Assembly: GCA_900642245.1 (NCBI GenBank)
Contig: CAAAJI010000002.1
Location: 523,365-587,364 of the forward strand
Length of the DNA: 64,000 nt
DNA from: Fragilaria radians
Lineage: Eukaryota; Bacillariophyta; Fragilariophyceae; Fragilariales; Fragilariaceae
Direction: 5' to 3'
How positions within the stretch are numbered: the stretch's first letter is position 1; every line of letters begins with the position of its first letter. Shown in pieces: positions 47,114 to 57,800 of the stretch. Made by a program: the position numbers and the translations under genes. Below the pieces are notes generated by a model that saw nothing but the letters and a program-made list of their open reading frames with translations, made no database searches and was not told where the DNA came from.

Positions 47114-47565
47114 ACATGATTCGACTTTTTCTAAACTTGAGTAACCTCCCAAGCCATAGGGGAGTTCAATACTATTAATATTAGAGAAGAAACTATTTTG
47201 TGATTATATTCTAGTCCTTTGTGTATTGTTTAAATCCATTCAAATGTCACACATCCCATACATAGTTATTCACCCCTTGTGTACAATAACAATTATTGGT
47301 AGAAACCTACATGTTAGTAAAGGGTATTCTAAAGAGAATGAAGAAATGCTTTGATGAATAACATATATGAAACTACAACATTATCAAACTATCTCAACTT
47401 CTTCAAACTGTTTTGTTTTTCCTTCGAGAAGAATTCTCCGCTTTGAAACAAGGTAAAAGATAAAACAACTTTTTTTTTCTTTTCTTGATGTCAGTAGAAA
47501 GAAGAAGGACAGATTCTATGGCTATTCCATTCAATCTTCACTGAATACGTTGAGAATAGAGATAC
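47114..47565. other. Convergent 3' region
   Basis: Between two converging genes. No coding signal is seen; a T-run lies near 47470. Confidence 0.5.
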
Positions 47566-48599
47566 TCATATGATTTCTGGCGTTGACGTTTTTTCGTCAT
47601 CTGGACATTCGGGTGTTGCATTCGATGGTATTGCTGTAGAAACTACCGGGTCGCGATCGGATAAAAACGCCTTAGAACGGAGACGATCCACACAGAGTAG
47701 GCCCAATATAAAATATGCAATGGAACAGCATCCCCTGTGTTTGGCAAGAAAGGAAACGTTAGAAGGAATAATTCGTTCGTTTTATACGTAAGAAAGGGCA
47801 GAAGCACCAAAATCAAAAGAATCAAGTTTACGTACAACACAATGGAAGTAACCATCTGAAAGACAATGGTAGATGATGGAATTTCCTGAGAAACTTGTTG
47901 ATCACTATATCCACCATGTCCATCACCATAATCATCATCATAACTATATAAGTTATTGTTTGAGTATGACGATCGCTTTCCTCGGTATCGTTCGTGAATA
48001 GGTGGTGAGGATGAGATAGTAGCAATGAAGAATAGGAGGAATGCACGAGGTAGGAAGGTCTTGAGTCCAATAAAGTACTTGATACCATTGGAATCCAACT
48101 CGATCATAATTGCCAAAATTGTTAGGAAGATTCCGTAGATACGGATAATAGTATCACGCGTCCCTCCCACTTTCGTATTGACTTCCTCCGACGTCCGAAC
48201 TTGTACGAATACAATGTACATTAGATCCGATATGATCGTAAAGACTAGGAAGGAAAAACAAATCGCCTTGAGGATCCGTAATACGATTAACAATTGTCGA
48301 GGTGACACACAAGCACTTAATAATCTAGTCATGGTCCTGGTAACAGTTGCCAAGGGTGAATTGTCTTCAGGAGGAATATCAATATATTGGGTGTTGAGAG
48401 ATTCATTCAATATTTTTTTACGAGAAGAGGATGTCATTGTGGTTGTTGTCGTTCCGGCAACTGTTGTTGCTGCCGTTGATGATTTGACGTGCAAAGGCTC
48501 TAATCGATAATCTCCTCCACCTCCTCCTCCTCCTCCTCCTCCACTTCCTACATAATCATGACCACCACCACTCCCAATCATGGATGTTTTGGAAAACAT
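47566..48599 (-). CDS. COPI-associated / TVP15-like Golgi membrane protein
   Basis: Two exons on the minus strand, 47788-48599 and 47566-47734, with a 53-nt intron in phase 2, giving 326 residues. I start at the ATG at 48599; the frame opens six codons earlier only from GTG. The first 85 residues are disordered, with a poly-Gly tract from a CTC-type triplet run at about 48515-48543. A four-span membrane domain follows: ILKAICFSFLVFTIISDLMY, RIYGIFLTILAIMIELDS then FLPRAFLLFFIATIS, VTSIVLYVNLILLILVLLPF, and, after splicing, GCCSIAYFILGLLCVDRL. The R-x2-G...EL pattern before the third span matches COPI-associated proteins of Golgi membranes. The C-terminal tail is polar. Intron retention would give a different tail. 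A Ser/Tyr/Asp-rich loop between spans is species-specific. Confidence 0.6.
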
Positions 48600-48923
48600 A
48601 GATGAATGTATCGTCACAGGATTGGAGTATTATATAGACTTGGCCTCAATAACGATGATTCTTTTACTGGACAAAATCTCTCCTAAATGTAGGACCACTA
48701 ACTATACTGGAGTGCGCGACTTCCAAAGTCGGACTAAACCGTTGAATATGTATGTGGTATGTGTAGTTTAGGTACGGTATCAAAAATAATAATTCTTTTT
48801 GCAACTCTAAAATTCCACTCCGAACACAATAAGTTGATTTCTACGATAGAGTTTGGGAATAATAATAAGAACCTTCCTCCAACATGTTACGTCATCGTCA
48901 TCATTATCCATAAATTTCAAAAA
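48600..48923. promoter_or_regulatory. Shared divergent promoter region, about 325 bp
   Basis: The TVP15-like gene (minus) and LON-domain gene (plus) start 325 bp apart and head to head, so both promoters must lie here. A Tyr-rich GGATTGGAG/CCAAT-like ATTGG at 48622 and TATATAGACTT at 48631 are candidate elements for the minus-strand gene. None is proven. Confidence 0.4.
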
Positions 48924-50237
48924 ATGAAATGTATTTCATTCCTTTCGATTTTGCTTGCATTCAACTTCAAAAGCACTTCCTCCTTTTCATCGTTGCCATC
49001 CGCGATGCGAAAATGCATATTTCCAACTTTGGAGATTCGAGAGAACTTGCACAAGGCAAAAGCATACACCTTGAACACAGCATTTGAATGGCTGGCCGAC
49101 GACCGAGAACGTGAGGATTCAAAGTATTCTTGTCTCCAATGGATAGATCAAAAAAGTGCTCTTGCTTCTTCATCGTCGAAAGATGAAATTCATATGCCTC
49201 TTTATCCAATTGGCGCGGTATACCTTCCATCCAATACAACACATTACCTAATTAACATAGAACCACGGAACATACAAATGGCGATTGACTTGACAAGAAT
49301 TACTCCCATAACAGAGCGAAAGTTTTGTATTGTCCTAATGGCTATGGATACCGGACGAATTTCATCTGTGGGGACTGTCATGGTAATCGATGACATGGAA
49401 ATCAAATATCAACCACAGCCTAGTATTGACTCATTAACGTCAACGGTCCAGAGTATACGTATCATATGTCGACCCGAAGCCATAGTGAACATTCTTCGTA
49501 TACTCAATCCAGAAGCAGCGTCATGGGAGAGTCGTATCCAAAAATCACCCAACTATCTAAAGGCAGCTGTACAGTACCGATTCGAATCGCCGCCGTTGGA
49601 TAAACAACACCAAAATCAATTATCATCCATGACACAAGAACTGCTCATGAGCTACCACGCTGTTCGTAGACTTTACTTACGTGGGATTGGTACCCAAAAC
49701 TGGCATCCATTAGCTATTCAAGCCCTGAAAAACCCAAATGTCATGCCAGAATGGAAGGAAGATAACTTGATTGAGGAAAGGAAATTCTGGCAAACTTTGG
49801 AACAGTGGCAAACACTTTGCAATACTATACGAGAAGTGCAACAAGTAATTTTATCAGCAGATCGTAATGAGCTCATGGTAGCGACAGCAATGGCTGCTAG
49901 TGCCAAAGAAGGGGGCCGAAAAATACTCAACCTTCCCTTGCATGAAGAGGATATGCCACCGGAAGTCCGTCGGGAGATCCAACAAATGGAAGTGAAAGCA
50001 CAGGAATCATTCACTGAGCTTAGGATGGATCCATGCTTAGACTTTCAAGTAATCATGTCCCTACCAAACTATGCTGACAGAGTGCGTTTCTTCTTAAATA
50101 TGGTTCAACGAGAACAGATTAGGCTAGAGAAAATTGAGAAGGAAGAAATGGAAAATGAGATAATGAAAGTTAACGCTCCTTCACCAAAACCTCTTCCACC
50201 CAGAAAAGGAGCTTGGTTTAATTCAAATGAAGAGTAG
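48924..50237 (+). CDS. LON-substrate-binding-domain protein, probable plastid import
   Basis: Single exon. I start at ATG 48924 (437 residues) because it begins a clear signal peptide, MKCISFLSILLAFNFKSTSS, followed by FSSLPSAMRKC: a Phe right after the predicted cleavage site and a basic, Ser-rich stretch, as in diatom plastid-targeting leaders. The frame extends upstream to 48759 without a better ATG. The core MPLYPIGAVYLP... with INIEPRNIQMA, KFCIVLMAMDTGRISSVGTVMVI resembles the LON N-terminal (PUA-like) substrate-binding domain. The C-terminal 250 residues are helical and charged, without the AAA or Ser-Lys protease parts. So it is a Lon-N-only protein, of the type found in plastids of algae and plants; role unknown. 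Confidence 0.7.
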   Translation: MKCISFLSILLAFNFKSTSSFSSLPSAMRKCIFPTLEIRENLHKAKAYTLNTAFEWLADDREREDSKYSCLQWIDQKSALASSSSKDEIHMPLYPIGAVYLPSNTTHYLINIEPRNIQMAIDLTRITPITERKFCIVLMAMDTGRISSVGTVMVIDDMEIKYQPQPSIDSLTSTVQSIRIICRPEAIVNILRILNPEAASWESRIQKSPNYLKAAVQYRFESPPLDKQHQNQLSSMTQELLMSYHAVRRLYLRGIGTQNWHPLAIQALKNPNVMPEWKEDNLIEERKFWQTLEQWQTLCNTIREVQQVILSADRNELMVATAMAASAKEGGRKILNLPLHEEDMPPEVRREIQQMEVKAQESFTELRMDPCLDFQVIMSLPNYADRVRFFLNMVQREQIRLEKIEKEEMENEIMKVNAPSPKPLPPRKGAWFNSNEE

Positions 50238-50329
50238 GCGTTTCTATACAACTTGTCGCATTGGTAAAGTTATAATTCTTGTCTTGACGCTGTGGTGTAA
50301 AATGCATCACAAACAAAAATCATCTCTAC

Positions 50330-50690
50330 TCCTTTCTTCTATGGGAATGAACTGTGACATGTCGATTGGGCGTCTAAAGATCCCAAAATAGGATGAGAAT
50401 GGAGGCAACCTTCAAGCTAGGCAAGGCATCCAATGATTTCCATATCTTTCATTGCAAAGAATAATTCTTGTTGTGAAACAAAGCACGCTGTTAGGTTTAA
50501 TGACTTACACAAATAAGAGATAATGCTTTCTTCTACGGGAATTAACTTTAAAATGTTAATTAGGTGTCTATATAGTGTCAATACATATAAAATAAATCCC
50601 AAGATAAGTTGAAAATGGAGGCAACCTTCAAGCTCGGAAAAGTATCCATTGATTACCGTATCGTTCACTTCAAGAAGCTCTTTTGCCTTA
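50330..50690 (+). repeat. Tandem duplication of about 216 bp period
   Basis: ATGGAGGCAACCTTCAAGCT occurs at 50399 and again at 50615. Flanking text matches around both: a TTCTA.GGGAAT block upstream and an AAG.ATCCA.TGATT.CC block downstream. The two copies are diverged and carry no long frame. Confidence 0.6.
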
Positions 50691-51132
50691 AGTTATCAAC
50701 TAAATAATTCTCATAAGCTGTAGACTTTATTCACTCTATTGGTTCATTCCAAACACTCTAAATATCAATAACTGTAAAATAACAATTAAGGGGATAGCAA
50801 TAATCCTTGAAACTAGAATTGCTGTTCCATAACAGTCACTGAAATGATGTAGGACTATCTCTCATTATCTTGAGATCATTTAACGTTGGAATCCTAACTT
50901 AGCATCTTCTCTCGATTACAAAAATACATGAAAAAGAAGAAAAAGATGAATGAATCAGATATTGCTCCTACCAATAGTTGGCACTTGTGCAATGAGTTGT
51001 TTTCTAGAATCTGGATGTACCACAAATAATAGGTCAGAAAAAACCGTGAAAGCCTTTGTGCTATTAAATGATAATATCAATAACATTTATGCCAAAAATG
51101 GACGAAAATGAATTACTTTGCCAGATCATATC

Positions 51133-51899
51133 NNNNNNNNNNNNNNNNNNNNNNNNNNNNNNNNNNNNNNNNNNNNNNNNNNNNNNNNNNNNNNNNNNNN
51201 NNNNNNNNNNNNNNNNNNNNNNNNNNNNNNNNNNNNNNNNNNNNNNNNNNNNNNNNNNNNNNNNNNNNNNNNNNNNNNNNNNNNNNNNNNNNNNNNNNNN
51301 NNNNNNNNNNNNNNNNNNNNNNNNNNNNNNNNNNNNNNNNNNNNNNNNNNNNNNNNNNNNNNNNNNNNNNNNNNNNNNNNNNNNNNNNNNNNNNNNNNNN
51401 NNNNNNNNNNNNNNNNNNNNNNNNNNNNNNNNNNNNNNNNNNNNNNNNNNNNNNNNNNNNNNNNNNNNNNNNNNNNNNNNNNNNNNNNNNNNNNNNNNNN
51501 NNNNNNNNNNNNNNNNNNNNNNNNNNNNNNNNNNNNNNNNNNNNNNNNNNNNNNNNNNNNNNNNNNNNNNNNNNNNNNNNNNNNNNNNNNNNNNNNNNNN
51601 NNNNNNNNNNNNNNNNNNNNNNNNNNNNNNNNNNNNNNNNNNNNNNNNNNNNNNNNNNNNNNNNNNNNNNNNNNNNNNNNNNNNNNNNNNNNNNNNNNNN
51701 NNNNNNNNNNNNNNNNNNNNNNNNNNNNNNNNNNNNNNNNNNNNNNNNNNNNNNNNNNNNNNNNNNNNNNNNNNNNNNNNNNNNNNNNNNNNNNNNNNNN
51801 NNNNNNNNNNNNNNNNNNNNNNNNNNNNNNNNNNNNNNNNNNNNNNNNNNNNNNNNNNNNNNNNNNNNNNNNNNNNNNNNNNNNNNNNNNNNNNNNNNN
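51133..51899. other. Assembly gap, 767 N
   Basis: Unknown sequence. Frames that appear to cross it are artefacts of N and hold no information. Confidence 0.99.
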
Positions 51900-52576
51900 C
51901 CAACTACTAGTAATATATAAATATAGTAGAAAAAGGTATAATCTATATCCTTTACCTGGCAACCTTATTCGTTATTTTTTTGCTAAAGAATATACCAGGA
52001 CCTTTTGAAACAAAATAACACCAAAAATAAAAAAGCGAAAATACTTTGACTATACTTACCGTATTAAAAAATCTCAAGCCCCCCTGACATTCCAATAAAC
52101 AATATGTGCAACCAGAAATTTGACCATGACAATTAGGAAAAGCTTATTACAAAAAATTTATTGCAGCACTTCAAAAAATTCTAGGCAGATGATCGTTTCG
52201 GAGAGATATGTATGTTTATGCAAGGATACTCATACTTCTTGATTTCTTCGAGGCTTGAGATGCTGTCCATGTTCAATGCAGTGCAATCATGTTCTCTGGT
52301 GAAGTACCGTTACAAATGTTGTCCTTTTTGTTAATAAATACAATGTATGTTTCCGTATAGTTTATGTTCCACTGTTTCTGCAGCTTATTAACCTATTTTA
52401 TCTTTTAGTCCAGATTATTTTTCCCTATCATGATCCAAAACTTTTTCATCCATTTTTCTTAATTTTATAAAAAAAAGTAAAAATACACTAGGACTAGGGA
52501 TACTGGTTAGGTCGACAACTTTCCAAACACATTTACTAAAACAAGCCTTGAAGCCTTGTCTTGTCCTTGGCAAGAC

Positions 52577-53846
52577 ATGGTTGTTGTACGTTCCGAATCC
52601 GATGTATATGATCGTCAGCTTCGTTTATGGGGAGCAGAAGCACAAGTAAGTTAAGGAGGATTGGGTCTGAATGTTATTCTTTCTCTTTCTGTCATGATTC
52701 TTGTTTCCTTTGGTATCCTAGCATTTTCGTTTTCGGCATCAATTACTTTCTTATATATGTTTGTAAATCTATCTCTCAATCTACCCATATTTATATGAAA
52801 AGGCAAAGTTATCTGAAGCAAATGTGCTGTATGTAAATCTTACGGGTGTTTGTCAAGAAATTTTAAAAAATTTGGTATTGGCAGGTGTCCGAGCAACGTT
52901 ATGTGATATCCGTTCAATATCAACAGAAGCATCACCATCGTTCTTTGTTCGAAATGATGTTAATGAAAGTAATGATGCTACTGCTACCAATAAGGATGAT
53001 GAAACGGATATGAATACGAAAAAGAGGAAGTTAACGCAGGACGACGACTCCAAGGTAGTGACAGTACCAACCGACACAGCAGATATGACTATAGGACAAT
53101 CCTTACAGGAACCTGTCGAAGAATTAAATCCCTTGTTGGGTCCCTGTCGTATCCTTCATCGGAAGGTATCCGAAATCGATAAAGAATTGTTATCACAGTT
53201 TGACATTGTGGTGGCATCACGTTTGGGGATGGAGGAATCATCACAATTATCCCGGTTGGCTCGTGAGGTGGGAACCAAATGCTACATCGTAGATTGCTTT
53301 GGATGGGATGCAGTATGTGTCATCGATTTGGGTCCTAATTATACGTACCGTGCTGAATTGGGAAAAAATCAAGTATCCTCGGACTTTCGTCCACTGTATA
53401 ATTCCTCCGAGGAACAATACAATACGTCTCCACCACTCCTAGAAGAACTTTGGTCCATTCCTTTCACGGATCTTACCACTCGTGTGGATCGACATCATCC
53501 TCCCATACCCTGGATGCAATATCGGGCCATTTTGGAATACCATGCTCAAACCAAGACATGGCCTTCTTCTGAACAAGCCAGTCATGTTGCAGACGTCCTC
53601 CAAGCATGGATAAAAGTTGAAGCACCATCGTATCAAACTCTTGAATGCTTTCAAAGTGACTCTTTATGTCGCCTGGCTCAAATTGCAACGGCAGAAATGC
53701 CGCCGGTATCAGCTGTTATGGGTGGGATTCTGGGGAATGAAATTATCAAGGCAATTACTCAAAAGGGAGAACCAGCAAACAATGTATTGATATTTGAGGG
53801 AATGCTTGGGAAATGTCGTAACTTATTATTGAAACCTAAGAAGTAA
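52577..53846 (+). CDS. SAE1: SUMO-activating enzyme subunit 1 (AOS1/SAE1-like)
   Basis: Two exons, 52577-52645 and 52803-53846, with a 157-nt intron in phase 0, giving 370 residues. The short exon 1 encodes SDVYDRQLRLWGAEAQ, the hallmark start of AOS1/ULA1-type E1 half-subunits. The intron join gives AKLSEANVLYVNLTGVCQEILKNLVLAGVR, the Rossmann nucleotide region; the usual GLKGLGAE is replaced by NLTGVCQE. An insert of charged residues (TNKDDETDMNTKKRKLTQDDD) follows. The C-terminal EMPPVSAVMGGILGNEIIKAITQKGEP..NVLIFEGMLGKC matches the AOS1 C-terminus. It pairs with UBA2/SAE2 (not in window) to activate SUMO in the nucleus. ULA1/NAE1 is the alternative but is longer. The catalytic Cys is on the partner. 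Confidence 0.85.
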
Positions 53847-54017
53847 AGATGACTTTAGCACTAATTGGTTTGCAACCTTTACCATTTTCGTTATTTCTTA
53901 ACCTACAATTATAGAGAATCTCCAAATACTAATCAGTCTGGTTGTCAAGTATCCTTCTCAAATTTACTCCGAATTTTTTGGTGAGGATACATATTTCTAT
54001 AAATCTATATTCGAGTC

Positions 54018-54878
54018 CTAGGCTGCAACACTGACCATCGCAGCCCGGACAAGTCGCTTTCCATTCAATACATATCCCTTTTGGAGTTCCTCACAGACAA
54101 TCCCCTCGTCGTAGGTATCATCTGGTCGTTGCAAGACTGCCTGATGGAGTTCGTAATCAAATTCTTTCCCCACAGTCTCAATGACAGTCACTCCCAAATC
54201 TCCTAAGATGCTCAGCATATGATCATACGTTACACGGTATTTTGCCTCAATGGCTTTTTCATCGTCAGTTTCGGGAACTATCGATTGAAAGGCTCGATCA
54301 TAATTGTCCATTACACTCATCATCGAACGAGCGACGTTCAACACAGCGTCTTCATCACCCTTGGATCCCTGACGACTGAATCGATTTTGAATGTTTTGAA
54401 ACTTTTAGTAATTATTTCGAAAGAAATAGAAAGAAGAAGGATCAAAAGGATTGTAAACCATGCATTAGTGTTAGTGTCATCATCAATACATTTACATAGA
54501 CACAAAATTATGGAAGATCCATACTTCACATACCTCCTTTTCCAAGGCATCAAACTGAGGCTCCCATTCCATTTTTTGTTCTTCCAATTGAGCCTTTGCA
54601 GTAACAATTTGCTCGTCCATGGCAGCCTCATCCGATTTCAAGACTTCTAACTTTCTTTGCAAAAATGCTGGAGAATTCAAAATATCCGATGCTGCTCCTG
54701 CTGCTCCTGCTTCTGTCGTTGCTGTCGAAGTTGTGTCACTAGGATTACCATCCTCGGAAGTTGTCCAACGTTCACTAGTCACACGAATACCATTTGTATT
54801 CCATGGTGTCATCAAAAATGAATTCACAGTTGGAAGACATACGAGAGTAGTATAAAGAGTGAGAAGGATCGGATTCAT
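54018..54878 (-). CDS. grpE: GrpE nucleotide exchange factor, plastid-type leader
   Basis: Two exons on the minus strand: 54534-54878 and 54018-54401, joined in phase 0 across a 132-nt intron, giving 242 residues. GrpE exchanges nucleotide on DnaK/Hsp70. The leader MNPILLTLYTTLVCLPTVNS is followed by FLMTPW, a signal peptide with Phe at the cleavage point, as in diatom plastid proteins. A coiled coil precedes the intron (LKSDEAAMDEQIVTAKAQLE...DALEKE). I set the acceptor at 54401 because it gives FQNIQNRFSRQGSKGDEDAV, the expected connection; later AGs lose it. The beta domain follows: MMSVMDNYDRAFQ, GVTVIETVGKEFDYELHQAV, VCEELQKGYVLNGKRLVRAAMVSVA. It probably partners with a plastid DnaK. 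It converges with the SUMO E1 gene, 171 bp apart. Confidence 0.88.
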
Positions 54879-57800
54879 TTTGTTGATGGTTGGTCTGTCA
54901 GAGTGGAAATAATAATGAAGTTACGACTTCTGAAGAAAATGCCATTCCCCTCTGATGTGAACATGTTTTCCGTTTCCAAGAGATTCCACGTATTACGTAC
55001 GTTTTATGTACGGTTACGCCAACACCATCCACCATCCAACAGAAAATTGAAAACTCCAATCACAAGTTACACGTGGCCCGGTTCTTAGTACCAACATGTA
55101 AGCTGCAGCACAGGCCCGCTTCGATTCCGTCATGTATTTCGAAAAGCGTTTCGCATCTATTGAAACTATTTACATCAAAATTGATATCAAGAAACTCTAT
55201 TGATGTTATGCTTGTAGGTTACAAGATTTGGCTCAATGTCGTTTTAACTATTCACCATAAATTTTGGCAAAGGTATACTTGACACCACTTGGTCAACGAG
55301 CGCTTAAAGGAAGTAAGATCTGCCATAAGCATTGGTATAGAAACTTGGCATTGTACCCATCTGTTGCCGATGAGCCAAAATGACAACTTGCCATACCTAA
55401 GCATATGCAAAATAAAAGAAAGTACTTGGTATGCCTTTAAGTATGAATTAAAAAGATGATACAATAGTTAAAAAGGATATGAGCAATATCTGCCTTTAAC
55501 TTAATTAATAGGCTGAGAGATGTATTTGTGTACCGATATAAGAGATGTACCTTACTGTTAGTGCAAGTAAATATATAGAATAAGGATATTCGATATACTT
55601 AAACACATCTGTTCCCAGCAAGTTACAAGTTAACTGTCCTTTTCATTTCTCCCACAAATTTTGCATGATATAAATAATATTTCATCCTACAATTAGTGAT
55701 GACTAAATATTACTCATAAAATGGAAAGAATGTGTAATACTTTCAAAGGCGCAATCAGTTTAGCTAAAATTACAATTATTCAAGTTGCTTGAATCATGTT
55801 ACACTTTAACTTTTCACAAAGAGTTAAAGTTACAAAAGAGTACAAGATCTAAGCATAGAAATACACTAAGATCATAATCTGCCTACCTCTATTCACGATA
55901 GAGCACAACGACCAAGACCTAGCTTTCATCAAGTTACATGATGATGTTATCTCAGACAGAATGAAATCAGAAAAATCCGCTTTTCCAAGAGTGCCTTATA
56001 GTTCTAAACTTGATTCTCAGACGTGGCTATGCACTCCGGCTATAGAGAATCCAAGAAAAGCAATAAAGAATCAACGATATCTCGGTCCTTGCATTTCACA
56101 AAATTAGAACTCTTGGAAAATCCTATCAAGAACCTGTCACAAGCTATGGAAAGCTTCAAAGTGTCGTTTAGGGTTCACCTGACCTAGCTATTTGGATTGA
56201 TAATCTATTTAGAGCCATGGAATTGAGTGACCAAACACAGACTATGCTAGTATCATTTGATTTATGCAGGATGAAGAATATGATCATCTCAAACCAAATT
56301 GTATCAATAGACTGCTTTTCTGTAAAAATCTTCAAGACTATGATATTCAGGAGGCAATGATTAATGTTATACATTGAGCAAAGCGTTTTCAAGAATTACC
56401 AAAGAATGATACTGTTATATAAAGGACAACAATTCTCTTCCTATCTAGCATACATCTACATTCAGATGATCTCCAATCTCTTAGATACTGAGGGTGCATG
56501 TCTAAACGATACAAGATGGTTTAACAATTAGTTACAATATTACGAAAATGTTTTCACTGAGAGGCTGAGAAGTGTCCATTGAGCAAAAGCATGTCTAACA
56601 ATTGTATGTAACTTCTTTTCTTGCCATAATCATTTTAACATCTTGGTTGGAGTGCATTTGCCTGTGATCTTGGAGAAGTTTGGGATACTCTATCAATTCA
56701 AACCTGTAGAGAAGCGATATTCAATGGAAAAGCCAATCGGTCACTATTTTTCGAGCTTCAATTAAAACAATTTGGGTTCAATTTGATTATAATTGCCATT
56801 GACATGGTGGAACTAACTCAACAAATTACTACGGAGAGGATAGTAACTTGATTAGAGTAACGCTAACCTTAAGGATGCATGGTTTTTTATTGTTATCAAT
56901 TTCCAGACGGAAACTTGTAGTAATTGGGAAAGCGGGATTAATTGGCGTAACATACTTCAAGTATCATGCTCAAGTCTTGATGGATAGAGCATGTGTTCCT
57001 AATGACTAATGGTTTCTTGCACGGGACTATTTTGCACTAAAGTGCGAACCATCAATTTCATGGGAAAAACCCAGAAGTGGTATAAAGGGAATTTATTCCG
57101 GGTAATTCCACTTTCCGATGTTTATTGATTTGAACTTGTTCTGTATTTAAATCTTGTCTCTAATTATCTAGAAATGTTAAATTTAAGGTAGGAGTTGTAC
57201 CGCCTTTCAAAAGATTGAAGACTATGACGCTAAGTATCGAAATCAGCGAGTAATGTTCAACTCAGACATACAGCAATTACTTATCCAACAATATACAGGA
57301 CACAAAAATTAGATGTTACTACTTTCACGATACAGATGCTGCTAGAAACGCATGGGATACTATGCCCATTAGGATTATGTCAATGGCTGTTAGAGGGATA
57401 TTTGACAATGGTATGACATCTAGAACTAGGTTTAGTATGAAAATACTGTTGGAGCATTCTGAATTGTACATACTAAGAATATTAGACGAATCAACATGAA
57501 AATATTCAATTAGGAGATTCAAAGTGGGAAATATACCAAAAATGTCTTGATATAATTCAAGCTCAGGGTAGATTTTGATCGTATGCAACTGGTGTAGGTT
57601 TTGGAAAAAGCAGACAATTATCGTGACAAGGCATGGGAAAGCCAAATGCCATGTTTACAATTTGTAAGTAGAGGAAAGGATGACTCTATGTTAGTTAATC
57701 CTTTAGTTTGATGCACAAGCCCAAGTCACTGGATACTTTCTTTGCATTCAGCCTCAGAATACCTATCCCAACACTAGCATTTTCCAAGAGGAAATTTCTA

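Larger units (their letters stand above)
50238..52576. other. Intergenic with tandem duplication and assembly gap
   Basis: This stretch has a two-copy degenerate repeat at 50330-50690 and the N gap at 51133-51899; otherwise it is AT-rich. Short frames flanking the gap are not credible genes. The last 300 bases precede the SUMO E1 gene. Confidence 0.6.

Noticed and set aside
51064..52008. Five overlapping open frames of about 280 codons
   Set aside because: They consist almost wholly of N.
54338..54400. GrpE acceptors later than 54401, giving GSKGDED as the first residues of exon 2
   Set aside because: They keep frame but delete FQNIQNRFSRQ, which matches the expected coiled-coil connection.
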